A stretch of DNA of 64,000 bases from Flavisolibacter ginsenosidimutans (GCF_007970805.1 NZ_CP042433.1:3224001-3288000); one strand, 5' to 3'. Shown: positions 7,712-17,242, counted from the first letter of the stretch. The notes: a model not told the origin generated them from the sequence alone. Numbers and translations: made by a program.

Positions 7712-8331
7712 TATTTTTTTGCAGGTGCCGCCTTAGCCGGCGCAGCTTTGGCTGGGGCCGAAGCCGTAGCGGCTTCTTCCTGGCGCAAAGCACGGGTGGT
7801 AACAACCGAAACAATGGGAATACGCGGCGAGTTCATGATTTCATAATTCTCGTCTTTCACGTCTTCCACACGCAGGTTGCCGCCAATCTCCAACGCGTCC
7901 ACGTTCACTTCAATTTGTTCACGCAAATGCTTGGGATAAGTTTTTACTTTCAGCGATTTCATTTTCGGCACCAAACGGCCGCCTGCTTTTACACCGGCAG
8001 CGGCGCCAACGAATTTCAGCGGAATTTGCGCGACTACTTTTTTGTCTTCTACGAGTTCCAACAGATCAACGTGAATCAGTTCGTCGCTCACCTTGTCAAA
8101 CTGCAAATCTTTCAAAATGCAGCGATAGGTTTTGCCGTCCACCGTTACGTTGGCTAACTGGAAGTTGGGAGTGTAAACCAACAGCTTGAAAGCCTTGGCC
8201 GGAGCGGAAAAATTAATCTCCTGTGCGCCTCCGTAAATTACACCAGGCACAAGTTCCTGAGAGCGAAGTTGGCGGGTGGCTGCCTTCCCGTGTTCGGTCC
8301 TCAGTTGTCCTTCGATTGTAATTGTCTTCAT
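7711..8331 (-). CDS. rplY: Large-subunit ribosomal protein L25 (CTC family)
   Basis: A 206-residue long-form L25, the general-stress CTC type, which binds 5S rRNA in the 50S subunit. The N-terminal 5S-binding domain (about 1-90) opens ITIEGQLRTEHGKAATRQLRSQELVPGVIYGG; the C-terminal beta domain follows with IPLKFVGAAAGVKAGG and LREQIEVNVDALEIG. The tail is an Ala/Lys/Pro repeat (APAKAAPAKAAPAKK), usual in Bacteroidota. It lies downstream of the PRPP synthetase gene on the same strand and upstream of pth, the classic prs-rplY-pth order. Confidence 0.95.
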   Translation of the reverse strand: MKTITIEGQLRTEHGKAATRQLRSQELVPGVIYGGAQEINFSAPAKAFKLLVYTPNFQLANVTVDGKTYRCILKDLQFDKVSDELIHVDLLELVEDKKVVAQIPLKFVGAAAGVKAGGRLVPKMKSLKVKTYPKHLREQIEVNVDALEIGGNLRVEDVKDENYEIMNSPRIPIVSVVTTRALRQEEAATASAPAKAAPAKAAPAKK

Positions 8332-8362
8332 TGTTTATGAGTGTTTGTTTAAAACAAGTCAT

Positions 8363-8389
8363 GAGCTAACAGCTTTCAGCTATCAGCTT
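8363..8389. repeat. AGCT-word micro-repeat next to the prs stop
   Basis: Four AGCT words at intervals of 8-10 bases (GAGCTAAC, AGCTTTC, AGCTATC, AGCTTA). Because AGCT is its own complement the array is partly self-complementary. It occupies the 56-base prs-rplY gap and may be a one-sided relative of the word-built inverted repeats elsewhere in the window. Confidence 0.5.
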
Positions 8390-9341
8390 ATTTATCCCGC
8401 CGCTGCGAGTGAAAAAAGAGGTTGTTGATGCTCTTGTTTTCGTACGCATTGCGAATGGCAACGGCAAAGAGTTCGGCTGTGGTGATGCACTTTATTTTCT
8501 CCGACTCCATTTTTAAAGGAATGGTATCGGTCACCACCAGTTCTTCCAGCACGCTTTCCTCAATGTTTTGATAAGCCTTACCGCTTAACACCGGGTGCGT
8601 GATGAGAGCCCTTACGCTTCGTGCGCCTTTTTCTTTTAAAAGAGCCGCCGCTTTTTTCAGCGTTCCCGCCGTGTCGCAGATGTCGTCAATGATAACGATG
8701 TCTTTGTTTGTCACGTCGCCAATCACCACCATGCTCGCAATTTCGTTGGCCCGCTTGCGGTGCTTGTCGCAAATCACCATTTCGGCTTCAAAGTAAGTTG
8801 CGATTTCGCGAATGCGGTTGGTGGCGCCCACGTCGGGGGCCGCAAAAGTAAGGTTCTCAAGCCGAAGTTGTGTTATATAAGGTATAAAAACAGCGGAGGA
8901 GTCGAGGTGATCAACGGGTATGTCGAAAAAGCCCTGGATCTGCGGGGCGTGCAGGTCCATGGTAATGATGCGGTCGGCGCCGGCGGCCACCAACATGTTG
9001 GCAACCAGCTTTGAGCCGATGGCCACACGCGGACGGTCTTTCCGGTCTTGTCGCGAGTAACCGTAGTACGGCATCACCACGATGATTTTGTTGGCCGATG
9101 CGCGGCGGGCCGCATCAATCATCAGCAGCAACTCCATTAAATTATCGGCAGGAGCGTACGTGCTTTGCACCAGGAAAACAAAATCGCCGCGAATGCTTTC
9201 TAAAAAGATAGGCTGAATTTCGCCGTCGCTGAATTTTTGAATGTTGATTTTTCCAAGCTGGCAGCCGTAACTTTTACAAATTTGTTCGGCCAGGTTTTGC
9301 GAGCCTGTGCCGGCAAAAATTTTGGCGTTGGGGTTCATCAT
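8388..9341 (-). CDS. prs: Ribose-phosphate pyrophosphokinase (PRPP synthetase)
   Basis: A 317-residue enzyme that makes PRPP from ribose 5-phosphate and ATP for nucleotide, NAD, His and Trp synthesis. Signatures: IFAGTGSQNLAEQICKSYG at the start, the ATP/flexible region PYYGYSRQDRKDRPRVAIGSKLVANML, the metal-binding MDLHAPQIQGFFDIPVDHL and the PRPP-binding loop VIIDDICDTAGTL. Length fits class I enzymes. Start choice: two consecutive ATGs at 9336-9341; either is possible. Upstream is a small membrane protein gene on the same strand. Confidence 0.96.
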   Translation of the reverse strand: MMNPNAKIFAGTGSQNLAEQICKSYGCQLGKINIQKFSDGEIQPIFLESIRGDFVFLVQSTYAPADNLMELLLMIDAARRASANKIIVVMPYYGYSRQDRKDRPRVAIGSKLVANMLVAAGADRIITMDLHAPQIQGFFDIPVDHLDSSAVFIPYITQLRLENLTFAAPDVGATNRIREIATYFEAEMVICDKHRKRANEIASMVVIGDVTNKDIVIIDDICDTAGTLKKAAALLKEKGARSVRALITHPVLSGKAYQNIEESVLEELVVTDTIPLKMESEKIKCITTAELFAVAIRNAYENKSINNLFFHSQRRDK

Positions 9342-9408
9342 GGCGGTAAATGTGGCGGCGAAGATAGGCAGAAGCCTTCCGCAAACATTTCAGCGCCTGA
9401 GAAAAAAA

Positions 9409-9594
9409 TTACTTCACGGCCATAAGTCTCTCGGTCTTCTCCACTTTCAGGCTTGCTGTTCCTTCATCAGGATGAAGGCTGAAGTAAATGGTGCGGCACA
9501 CAAAAAAGGCCAGCACAATGGAAATAATGTAAACGAGCAACATAAAAAGAACGGGATGCAGTGCACCGATAGCAGGAGTAGAATTTCGTCTCAT
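9409..9594 (-). CDS. Small membrane protein, 61 residues
   Basis: I do not recognise a family. The product has one clear membrane segment (about residues 14-34, PVLFMLLVYIISIVLAFFVC), a short loop with aromatic residues and a charged C-terminal tail (LKVEKTERLMAVK). It begins with an ATG and lies 67 bases upstream of prs on the same strand, so it may lead that operon. Such small single-span proteins are common and poorly conserved. The hydrophobic pattern supports it being real. Confidence 0.5.
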   Translation of the reverse strand: MRRNSTPAIGALHPVLFMLLVYIISIVLAFFVCRTIYFSLHPDEGTASLKVEKTERLMAVK

Positions 9595-9660
9595 AAGTAA
9601 AGGATTTAAGTTTTAAAATGGGATATTGACAGGTTCGAAATTAGTCGCTTACTTTAACCG

Positions 9661-10353
9661 ATGCAAGAGCAGAATTACTCCATTAAGCAATGGGCAAAAG
9701 ACGACCGGCCTCGCGAAAAACTACTTTCCAAAGGGCCGGCAGCCCTGAGCAATTCCGAACTGCTGGCGATTTTGATTGCCACCGGCAGCGGCCCCAAAAG
9801 TGCGCTGGATTTGGCGCAAGATGCGCTGCGTTTGGGAAAAGATAATTTGAACGAATTGGGAAAAGTGCCCATTGCGGAGTTGATGAAAATAAAAGGCATC
9901 GGCGAAGCCAAAGCCATTACCATTGCCGCCGCCATGGAGCTTGGACGGCGGCGGCAGGCAACAGCTTCACTGGAAAAATCCATCGTTAGCAGCAGTGCGG
10001 ATGTAGCCATTTTTCTGCAAACCTCCTTGCGTGATTACCGGCACGAAGTGTTTGCCGTGATCTTTTTAAACCGCGCCAACAAAATCAACGATTTTAAAAT
10101 CATTAGCGAAGGCGGCATTACCGGCACGGTGGCCGACCCGCGCATTATTCTGCGAACCGCTTTGGAAAAAGAGGCCGTGAGTTTGATTCTTTGCCACAAT
10201 CATCCCTCGGGCAGCTTAAAGCCTAGCCGCGCCGACGAAGAGTTGACACAAAAAATAAAAGAGGCGGCCAAATACTTCGACATTAAAGTACTTGACCACC
10301 TCATCGTAAGTGATGACGGCTATTACAGTTTTGCGGACGAAGGAATTTTGTGA
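9661..10353 (+). CDS. radC: RadC/UPF0758 family JAB-domain protein
   Basis: A 230-residue RadC-family protein. N-terminal helix-hairpin-helix part (about 1-100) with DRPREKLLSKGPAALSNSELLAILIATGSG and MKIKGIGEAKAITIAAA. The C-terminal JAB/MPN domain carries the metal site LCHNHPSGSLKPSRADEELT (HxHx7D pattern) and ends DHLIVSDDGYYSFADEG. It was once linked to DNA repair; the true activity is unresolved, and family members often travel with mobile DNA, though this copy has the chromosomal context. A TTACTTTA word just upstream may be the -7 box. Confidence 0.93.
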   Translation: MQEQNYSIKQWAKDDRPREKLLSKGPAALSNSELLAILIATGSGPKSALDLAQDALRLGKDNLNELGKVPIAELMKIKGIGEAKAITIAAAMELGRRRQATASLEKSIVSSSADVAIFLQTSLRDYRHEVFAVIFLNRANKINDFKIISEGGITGTVADPRIILRTALEKEAVSLILCHNHPSGSLKPSRADEELTQKIKEAAKYFDIKVLDHLIVSDDGYYSFADEGIL

Positions 10354-10390
10354 GAACTCCTTACTGAATTGTTTATGCCTTGAAGCCGTG

Positions 10391-11110
10391 TTATGAGTTT
10401 AGAAAATTAACCAGCTCTGTCAGAAGCTTTTCGTTCCACTCGCCTTCATAGTTCTTAAAGAACAACTCAAGCCTTTCTTTCTCCGCAGGCAAAGCAGCAT
10501 TGATGGATTTTCGCTTCAACGAAATTTCTTTGGCCGTTCCGTTGGCCGGTACAATGTAGTAGGTTGTCTCGTCTTTAAACTCGTCGTACATATTGCCCGA
10601 TGACACAATGCCGTTGCTTGAATAATTGGCGGCAATAAATTTTGTCTTGGTGAGAGAATACAAGGTGTATTTGCTTCCGCCGGTCAGGCGATTGTACAAC
10701 TTTGCGTTGTCCAGCACAGGAACGCGTTCGAGCCAGTAAGCAGCGCCGCCACCTTGAAGCGTGGCGTATTTTATTTGCTCCTTGTCCACCACAAAAACCA
10801 CGGTGCTGTCGTCCTTAATTTTCATGTAAAGATTTTGTCCCACTTTGTCGTAGTTCATGTAGGTTTCGTAGCTGGTGCCTTTTGTATCTACCACGGTTCC
10901 TTTCGCCCAGTCGGTAAACAAGTATTGCGTGCCCACGGTATTTGGCCTTTGCTCAAAATGCTTTCGTTCAACGCTAACTTGCGCCTGTGCTGCGTAGTTT
11001 GAAAAGTTCTGCCGTCCGTCGGCAGAGTTAAACAAGTTGGCGCGGACGGGCTCTTGTGCAAAAACAGAAACCGGGATTACTCCGAGCAGCAGGCAAACGA
11101 CTTGTTTCAT
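10391..11110 (-). CDS. Hypothetical exported protein, 239 residues
   Basis: I do not recognise a named family. The start at 11110 is chosen because it begins a signal peptide (MKQVVCLLLGVIPVSVFAQ, cleavage after FAQ); an upstream in-frame ATG at 11155 would bury it. The mature protein is soluble and repeats Tyr-containing strands (TYMNYDKVGQNLYMKIK, KYTLYSLTKTKFIAANY, DETTYYIVPANGTAKEI). The Lys-rich C-terminal region (EKERLELFFKNYEGEWNEKLLTELVNFL) is helical. A periplasmic or surface location is likely. It follows the DUF3467 gene by 19 bases on the same strand, suggesting cotranscription. Confidence 0.65.
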   Translation of the reverse strand: MKQVVCLLLGVIPVSVFAQEPVRANLFNSADGRQNFSNYAAQAQVSVERKHFEQRPNTVGTQYLFTDWAKGTVVDTKGTSYETYMNYDKVGQNLYMKIKDDSTVVFVVDKEQIKYATLQGGGAAYWLERVPVLDNAKLYNRLTGGSKYTLYSLTKTKFIAANYSSNGIVSSGNMYDEFKDETTYYIVPANGTAKEISLKRKSINAALPAEKERLELFFKNYEGEWNEKLLTELVNFLNS

Positions 11111-11129
11111 TTTAATGAATGATTTTGAG

Positions 11130-11432
11130 TTAGGCTTGTGCGGCCGGCCCGCCAAAGTTGAACGGTACTTGAACCTCTTCCAGGTCTTTGATGGAGCCGT
11201 TAGCGGCTTCGTAACGCTGCACGTTCTCGATAAGCGCTTTCATAAATCGCTTGGCGTGTTGCGGCGTAAAAATGATGCGGCTTTTTACTTTACTCTTGGG
11301 CGTACCCGGCATCACGTTCACAAAGTCAATCACAAACTCAGCATGTGAGTGCGTAATGATAGCAAGATTTGCATAACTGCCTTCGGCTACCTCTTCGGAG
11401 ATTTCGATATTGATTTGGTTTTGCTGCTCCAT
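11130..11432 (-). CDS. DUF3467 family protein
   Basis: A 100-residue cytoplasmic protein of the DUF3467 family, widespread in Bacteroidota and of unknown function. Visible features: INIEISEEVAEGSYANLAIITHSHAEFVIDFVNVMPG, then KVKSRIIFTPQHAKRFMKALIENVQRYEAANG. The SYANLAIITHSHAEFVIDF block is the family signature. The start is placed at the ATG ending at 11432, since the nine extra upstream residues are not family-like. It is the first gene of a probable two-gene unit with 10391-11110. Confidence 0.85.
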   Translation of the reverse strand: MEQQNQINIEISEEVAEGSYANLAIITHSHAEFVIDFVNVMPGTPKSKVKSRIIFTPQHAKRFMKALIENVQRYEAANGSIKDLEEVQVPFNFGGPAAQA

Positions 11433-11535
11433 ATAAAAATTGTTTCCAAATGTAAACAACTATACTTCAAAGCAGCTTAACAAAAATGAATTAAAACAGC
11501 CGCTTAAAACGGCTGTTTGTTTAGGGAAGTCTGCA

Positions 11536-12402
11536 TTAATCGTGGGTCAATATCTCCTCTGTTACTCGATATCCCGTACCACCCAGATAACCGTAGCGCA
11601 AGTAAAAAGTCTTGGTGGCGGGGTTGTAAGTATTGTTGTAAACAGAAGGATTGCTTCCCGCGAAGGGCGTGAACGGCGCAGGCAAGGCTGTCAATGTTGA
11701 CGTTGGCGCAATGCCCGGTCCAACACCTACATCGCTAATGGTTACCTTGTTTGTTGCCGGGTCCACCGTCAGATAAATCTGGTTGCCCAAATCGCCCAGC
11801 GTTGTAATGGATGTAGTTGCATTCACCGTGTACAGCGTTTTAGCTAAATTGGTAATGGCCCTTGGCGACGAAGGGTGATAGAAGTAACCGTTTGAATGAT
11901 AGTTGCCGTCGTACGGATTTTTCACCGTAATGCCAATGGCATCGGTGTTTTTGTTGCCCGCGATTGTAACGCCGTTGCCAACGCTGGCAATGGAAAAGCC
12001 AAGGCCGTAATTGTGACCGGGAGCTACTTTGGTAGAAGAAATCTTCAGTTGAAAAGTGGCCAGGTGTGTTGAGGGATCAACGGTCGCCGTCGTGTTCACC
12101 AACTGATAAGCCGAATCGGGCAAAACTTCAAAACCGGCAGCAGTGGCCACCGCAGGGCTTTTAGTAATGGAAACCGATGTACCGGAGGGAATCACATTAT
12201 TGGCCGCCGTTACTTCTACATAAAACGTATATGTGGTTGGTGTTGCCGAAATATCCAGGGCTGCGGTTTCGCTTTGATTTGGGAAATTAGCCACGTTCGT
12301 CGTTGGCGAAGTTTGGTTGGCAAAATTGACACCCCTTTCTTTCACACAGCCCGATAGTAAAGTACCGGCAAAGATTGTAGTCGTTAAATATTTTAAACGC
12401 AT
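11536..12402 (-). CDS. DUF1735-like lipoprotein of the first Sus locus
   Basis: A 288-residue lipoprotein. It begins MRLKYLTTTIFAGTLLSGCVKE, a signal peptide with lipobox LSGC, so it is probably surface-exposed. The first half resembles DUF1735-type domains: a run of strands with YTFYVEVTAANNVIPSGTSVSITK and ATFQLKISSTKVAPGHNYGLGFSIASV, typical of small adhesin-like domains next to SusD genes. The second half (NPYDGNYHSNGYF to the end) is the substrate-side domain often found in these proteins. It follows susD by 26 bases and probably helps capture the same ligand. The start at 12402 avoids overlap with susD. Confidence 0.75.
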   Translation of the reverse strand: MRLKYLTTTIFAGTLLSGCVKERGVNFANQTSPTTNVANFPNQSETAALDISATPTTYTFYVEVTAANNVIPSGTSVSITKSPAVATAAGFEVLPDSAYQLVNTTATVDPSTHLATFQLKISSTKVAPGHNYGLGFSIASVGNGVTIAGNKNTDAIGITVKNPYDGNYHSNGYFYHPSSPRAITNLAKTLYTVNATTSITTLGDLGNQIYLTVDPATNKVTISDVGVGPGIAPTSTLTALPAPFTPFAGSNPSVYNNTYNPATKTFYLRYGYLGGTGYRVTEEILTHD

Positions 12403-12428
12403 AGTTTGTTTTTTAAAATAATTGAAGG

Positions 12429-13967
12429 TTATGGCATCCACCAGATTTTCGAAGTAAACTGGTCAATCGTTCCCTGTGTGTTTACATTAGAACCGTTAAG
12501 GTCGTATTCTGTTTGCGGGTATTTTAAACGTAAGGGAATGCGGGGGCCGCGGCTGCCACTGCTAGAAAGCGGGATTGGAGGATAACCGGTTCTGCGGTAC
12601 TCCGTCCACGGCTCAATGAAGTTGATCGTGTTAAAGGCTGCCCATTTTTGTGTGATGATCAACTTGATTTTGTCGGTTGCCATATCCCAGTTGTTGTCTG
12701 CGGTTGGCGTCAACATCGCCTGATAGGCCGCACCTGAACCCGCACCGTCAACCCTGTCAAAGTCGAAAATAAAAGACTGTAATTGCGCCTGATTAAATAT
12801 TGTCTTGGCATTGCCGGTAAACCAGCCTCTTTGCACCGCTTCTGCTTGTAAAAACAACGATTCAAAATCGCCCATAATCGGCTGCGGGTCTGTGGCGCTA
12901 CGGTATGGAATACCGCCGTTGGGACCACCGATTGGAGAGTTGTCCAAATTGTCGGAGTACGTTACCGCGCCGTTGCCTTGCGAACCCATTTCATTTCCCA
13001 GGAAATGGTAGCCAAAAAAGGTAATTCCGCCTGTGCTTACAGGCTTGGCAACATAAAACAGCCGCAGATCGTTCTGGAGAAAATAAAAGTTTACAGAATA
13101 AGAAGAGGCTTTGTAAAAATCATTGTTCCCTGTTTTAGTACCTGCGGCGTTGTAACCGAAGTTGGCGTAGTAAGGATTCTGTTTCAAATCCGTATTTACA
13201 TAGCCTGGATTAACCACTGCGCCTTCTCCGGCCTGTAAGAAATAGGAACTGATTGTTCCACCGCTGGAAGGAAAATCAGCCGCAAGCTTGGATGTGATGT
13301 AAGAGGCTCTGTCGGCCCTTCCTGATTGGCGCAGCAAAATGCGCAGCTTAACTGTGTTGGCAAATTTTATCCATTTGGTTTTGTTACCGCCAAAAATGAG
13401 ATCCTGTGTTGCGTCTGGAAAACTCGATGCAGTTTTTAATTTATTAATTGCAACCGTCAGGTCGTCGTAAATGGCTTCGTAAACGGCTTTACCGTCGTCG
13501 TAAGCCGGCGCTTTGTTGGCCGTGCCCTGAAAAGCCTGACTGTACGGAACGTTGTTCCAAATATCCACCGCCCATTGCATCAAAAACGATTTCATGGTGC
13601 GTCCCATTCCTTCCAGTGCCGGATCGCTCTGGGCTACCGCAAAATCAATGATCTTTTGGTAGTCATAAGCGTTGCTGTAGATATTGGTGAAAGTGCTCTG
13701 GCCCAAGGTATTGGTAAAACGGTAGTCGCGGCTGTCCTGGTTTACGGCATAGTTTGGACTAAAGGCCCAGTACCCCATCCACACATTTACAATGGCCAAG
13801 CCCGGGTCAACGGCTATCGCCGCCGTCTTTACTTCGGCCGGGGCCAGCAGCGACACGGCCGTTGCGGTTGACGGGTAGTTCGGGTTCTCCGTCAGGTCAA
13901 GGAAGTTCTTTTTACATCCCGAAAGGAGGCTTCCGCCCAGTAAAAGAACAATCAGATATTTCTTCAT
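12429..13967 (-). CDS. SusD/RagB-family nutrient-binding lipoprotein, locus 1
   Basis: A 512-residue SusD-like lipoprotein of the SusD_2 type. Signal peptide MKKYLIVLLLGGSLLSGCKK with lipobox LSGC. The helical TPR-like scaffold is seen in YANAYDYQKIIDFA-like segments, NVPYSQAFQGTANKAPAYDDGKAVYEAIYDDL and TKWIKFANTVKLRILLRQSGRAD, and the C-terminus ends with the usual EPWTEYRRTGYPPI and RLKYPQTEYDLN motifs. SusD-type lids close over the SusC barrel to trap ligand. It lies 20 bases after susC in the same operon. The ligand could be a glycan or a peptide; no hydrolase is adjacent to decide. Confidence 0.93.
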   Translation of the reverse strand: MKKYLIVLLLGGSLLSGCKKNFLDLTENPNYPSTATAVSLLAPAEVKTAAIAVDPGLAIVNVWMGYWAFSPNYAVNQDSRDYRFTNTLGQSTFTNIYSNAYDYQKIIDFAVAQSDPALEGMGRTMKSFLMQWAVDIWNNVPYSQAFQGTANKAPAYDDGKAVYEAIYDDLTVAINKLKTASSFPDATQDLIFGGNKTKWIKFANTVKLRILLRQSGRADRASYITSKLAADFPSSGGTISSYFLQAGEGAVVNPGYVNTDLKQNPYYANFGYNAAGTKTGNNDFYKASSYSVNFYFLQNDLRLFYVAKPVSTGGITFFGYHFLGNEMGSQGNGAVTYSDNLDNSPIGGPNGGIPYRSATDPQPIMGDFESLFLQAEAVQRGWFTGNAKTIFNQAQLQSFIFDFDRVDGAGSGAAYQAMLTPTADNNWDMATDKIKLIITQKWAAFNTINFIEPWTEYRRTGYPPIPLSSSGSRGPRIPLRLKYPQTEYDLNGSNVNTQGTIDQFTSKIWWMP

Positions 13968-13987
13968 AATAAGGTATTGATGAATGA

Positions 13988-16900
13988 TTAGAAAGTAAGG
14001 TTTAAGCTGATGCCATATTTCCTTGTGGACGGCGTTTGGCTAATATTGGTAACACCGGTTCCGTTACCCGTTGTGTTGCTGAATTCCGGGTCGGTCCAGA
14101 TATTCTCCTTCACGGTCCAAATAAACAAGTCGCGGCCAACCAAAGAAATGTTTGCGGCTTTGATCACTCTTGTCTTGCCCAGGAAAGACGCCGGCAGATT
14201 GTACCCGATAGACACTTCCCTTAATTTCCAGAAGTCGGCGCTGGTAACATAATTAGAGCCAACGGTATTGTAAATATTGCCAAAGAAATTCCATGCATCC
14301 GTGTTGGTTACTACGCTTGTATTGGCCACGTATTTACCGGTTCCGTCGTCATAAGACGAATTCGGGATGACAAATTTCTCGCGGTTAAACTTCGTGTTGT
14401 TGACAGAAACACCGGTGAAGTCAAGGTCAGCGCCGATGGCATTAAGAACAACCGCCCCGCTGCGAAACTCGGCTACCGCACCCGCCGTAAAGTTTTTGTA
14501 GGTAAGCGTTGTGTTCAAGCCCAGGCGATTGGGCGCCTGCGTTGTCCCATAAGCCGTAGGCGTTGCGTTGCGCGTAGGCAAGCCGGTTGACTTGTCCACA
14601 ATAATGCGGCCTTGGTCATCGCGGTTCCAGTCTGTCGTTTTCAAAATTGGATAGGGCTGGCCTACGATGGCATAGATACCGCCACCCAATCCACCGGCGC
14701 TCAAAAGTTGCTGTTCGTTCACACCCGGAGCAATTGAAATGACCTTGTTTTGAATGTATGAGTAATTGACGCCTGCCGTCCAAGTGAAGTTGCGTGAACG
14801 AATAAGAGTTCCTTTAATGTCCGCTTCAAAGCCGGTGTTTTGCACTTCACCAATGTTCAGGTAAGCCTGCGTTCTTCCGGTTGCAGCGGAAATACCCAAA
14901 GGCAAGGTTTGGTTGGTTGTATTGGTGCGGAACACAGCAAAATCGGTTAGCAAGCGGTTTTTCAACCAGGCCAATTCCAAGCCTATTTCTTTTTCAGCGG
15001 TGAACTCCGGTTTGATGTTTAAGTTGTTAAACCTTGATCCAACGGCAAAGCCCGAAACCGTTGCATAAGGGAAGCCCAGGCTTGCCGGTGCTGTGTAGAT
15101 ATCGCGGGTGCCATAAGGGTCTATATTTACCTGGCCGACTTTGGCATAAGAAACCCGCACTTTACCGGAGGTAAGAATGGGATTGTTCTTCAAAGCCGGG
15201 ATGGCATCTGTAAACAACACAGATACATCTACAGCAGGATAAAGAAAGCTGCGATTATTTTTTTCAAGACGAGAATCCCAATCGTTGCGCAACGAGCCGT
15301 GAACAAAGGCCCAGCCGCTATAACCAAGCGTTAAGTCCGCAAAAGCACCAATAGTTCTGCGGGTTGACTCGTAGTGATAAGACAAGGGCGCACCTACTGC
15401 GTAAGCAGGTCCCCACACAGAAATGTCCGTATAGCTGTTGACCGAGCCGGTAGTAGGATCATAACCCAGATCGTTCTGATCGGTCCTGATTTGATAGGTT
15501 GTTTGCCCTAACAACAGAACGGAAGTGAACTTGCTGAAATCGTGGTGCAAATTCAGAAGGAAATCACCTTGCAGACGGTTGTAATTGTACCGTTCGCGAT
15601 AGCCTGTCTGCGTGACACCGGGATAGTTTGATGTTTTGTATCCGCCCGATGCCGGGTAAATGTCAAAGCCGTTCTCCGCATAAAACTTAGCGCCGGCGTT
15701 ATACTGAACGCTGTTGCGATGATAAGCGTATTCGTCAAAGTAGGCGTTGTAGTTCACCGTGTAGGAAGCCGATAACCAGCTTAACGGACGGTATTCAAGA
15801 CGGGCATTGGAAATTATGTTGTCTCTTGTATCTGTTTGCCTTGAATTTTTAATGGTCCACCAGGGATTTCCGTAATAAGCATTAAAATAGCCCGACGGCG
15901 TTGCAAAAGGATTGTTCACCACGTCTTTAAACTTCGAAAAATCAACGTGTGCAGGCGCATTCAAAACACTCCAATAAACGGCGCGGTCCTGGTTTACATC
16001 CGGCCCTACGATGTCGTAGGTTGAGCGGATATAGTTGATGTTTGCACTTATCGAAATTTTGCGAATGTCTTTGCTGGCATTGATGCGGAAAGAATTGCGG
16101 GCAGACTTGTCATCGGGCACAGTACCGCTTCTTCGCATGTCTTCAGCCGAAATATAAAACTGGCCTGTGGCATCGCCGGTGGAAAAAGCTACGTTGTGCT
16201 GATAGGTAACGCCGGTGTTGAAGAAATTCCGCTTACCGTTTTTCACAGCAGCATAAGGCACCATCAATGTAGAATCCCGGAAAGTGCCGTCGGCGTTGTA
16301 AATCCGAACGGGATTGCCCAAAGGAACCGAGTGGCCGTCGTAGCGGGGGCCGTAGCTTTGGTTCTCGTAGGGAATATAGCTGGAACGTCCCTGCGCATCC
16401 AGTCCCTCGCCACCGTAAGAACCAAATTCGTTTTGCAGTTTGGGCATTAGGGAAATGCTTTCAAGGTTGATGGTGCTGCTGGCCGTAATGGTTGGTGCGT
16501 TGCGGCTTCCCTTTTTCGTTGTAATCACAATGGCGCCGTTTGATGCTTCGTTGCCATACAAGGCCGTGGAAGCAGCGCCTTTCAAAATATTGATGTTGTC
16601 AATGTCGTTGGGGTTAATTTGGTTCAGGTAATTGATGTTGATAATGGAACCATCTACCACCAAAATAGGTTGGTTGTTTCCCAACAGCGACCGATTGCCT
16701 CTCAGGTTAATGCGTACATCGTTGGTTACTCCCGAGTTGGGCTGTATAATGGACAAGCCCGCAACTTTGCCGGACAAGGCCGACCCAACATTTGGCGACC
16801 GGCCTAAGGTTAAGTCTTTGGAGGAGACTTGGGTAGTAGAATAACCTACTTCTTTTTTTTGTTTGCGGATACCAAGCGCAGTCGTCACCACCACTTCTTC

Positions 16901-17191
16901 TAACTGCGCCTGCGTCGTTGCCAGCGTAGCATTTACGGTGTTGCCGGAAACCGTTACGGTTTGTTCCTGATGACCGGTAGCCGTAATGCGCAGTTGCGCA
17001 CCATCGGGTACCTTGAGACTAAAAACCCCGTTGGCATCGGCTTGCGTGGCGTTGTTTTTACCAACTTGTGTAATGGTGGCGAAGGGAATAGGTTCTCCTT
17101 TTTCGTCCCGGACGGTACCGCTGACGGTCCGCTGGGCAAATGCCAGCACCGACAGCACCAGCATGGATAGCAGAAGTGTAATTTTTCTCAT
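13988..17191 (-). CDS. SusC/RagA-family TonB-dependent transporter, locus 1
   Basis: A 1,067-residue outer-membrane transporter. Signal peptide about 1-19; carboxypeptidase-regulatory-like beta domain about 22-92 (TVSGTVRDEKGEPIPFATI); plug about 110-230 with NVGSALSGKVAGLSI and ILKGAASTALYGNEASNGAIVITTKKG, the SusC signature; then a 22-strand barrel ending ...RKYGISLNLTF. It imports a SusD-captured oligomer using TonB energy. It heads the operon susC-susD-lipoprotein. The first 120 or so coding bases and the leader are identical to those of the second susC (see the 152-bp repeat). No anti-sigma or regulator gene is adjacent. Confidence 0.95.
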   Translation of the reverse strand: MRKITLLLSMLVLSVLAFAQRTVSGTVRDEKGEPIPFATITQVGKNNATQADANGVFSLKVPDGAQLRITATGHQEQTVTVSGNTVNATLATTQAQLEEVVVTTALGIRKQKKEVGYSTTQVSSKDLTLGRSPNVGSALSGKVAGLSIIQPNSGVTNDVRINLRGNRSLLGNNQPILVVDGSIININYLNQINPNDIDNINILKGAASTALYGNEASNGAIVITTKKGSRNAPTITASSTINLESISLMPKLQNEFGSYGGEGLDAQGRSSYIPYENQSYGPRYDGHSVPLGNPVRIYNADGTFRDSTLMVPYAAVKNGKRNFFNTGVTYQHNVAFSTGDATGQFYISAEDMRRSGTVPDDKSARNSFRINASKDIRKISISANINYIRSTYDIVGPDVNQDRAVYWSVLNAPAHVDFSKFKDVVNNPFATPSGYFNAYYGNPWWTIKNSRQTDTRDNIISNARLEYRPLSWLSASYTVNYNAYFDEYAYHRNSVQYNAGAKFYAENGFDIYPASGGYKTSNYPGVTQTGYRERYNYNRLQGDFLLNLHHDFSKFTSVLLLGQTTYQIRTDQNDLGYDPTTGSVNSYTDISVWGPAYAVGAPLSYHYESTRRTIGAFADLTLGYSGWAFVHGSLRNDWDSRLEKNNRSFLYPAVDVSVLFTDAIPALKNNPILTSGKVRVSYAKVGQVNIDPYGTRDIYTAPASLGFPYATVSGFAVGSRFNNLNIKPEFTAEKEIGLELAWLKNRLLTDFAVFRTNTTNQTLPLGISAATGRTQAYLNIGEVQNTGFEADIKGTLIRSRNFTWTAGVNYSYIQNKVISIAPGVNEQQLLSAGGLGGGIYAIVGQPYPILKTTDWNRDDQGRIIVDKSTGLPTRNATPTAYGTTQAPNRLGLNTTLTYKNFTAGAVAEFRSGAVVLNAIGADLDFTGVSVNNTKFNREKFVIPNSSYDDGTGKYVANTSVVTNTDAWNFFGNIYNTVGSNYVTSADFWKLREVSIGYNLPASFLGKTRVIKAANISLVGRDLFIWTVKENIWTDPEFSNTTGNGTGVTNISQTPSTRKYGISLNLTF

Positions 17192-17221
17192 CGAACGTCT
17201 AATTTTAAAATTTAAAAAGCA
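17070..17221. repeat. 152-bp perfect repeat, copy 1 (susC start)
   Basis: This stretch is identical, base for base, to 22,812-22,963. It covers the susC signal peptide, the first half of the N-terminal beta domain and 30 bases of leader upstream of the ATG. Identity stops abruptly at both ends while the proteins remain merely similar beyond, which points to gene conversion or recent duplication of the 5' end. Confidence 0.95.
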
Positions 17222-17242
17222 ATCGTTTCTGTACAGGGCGGA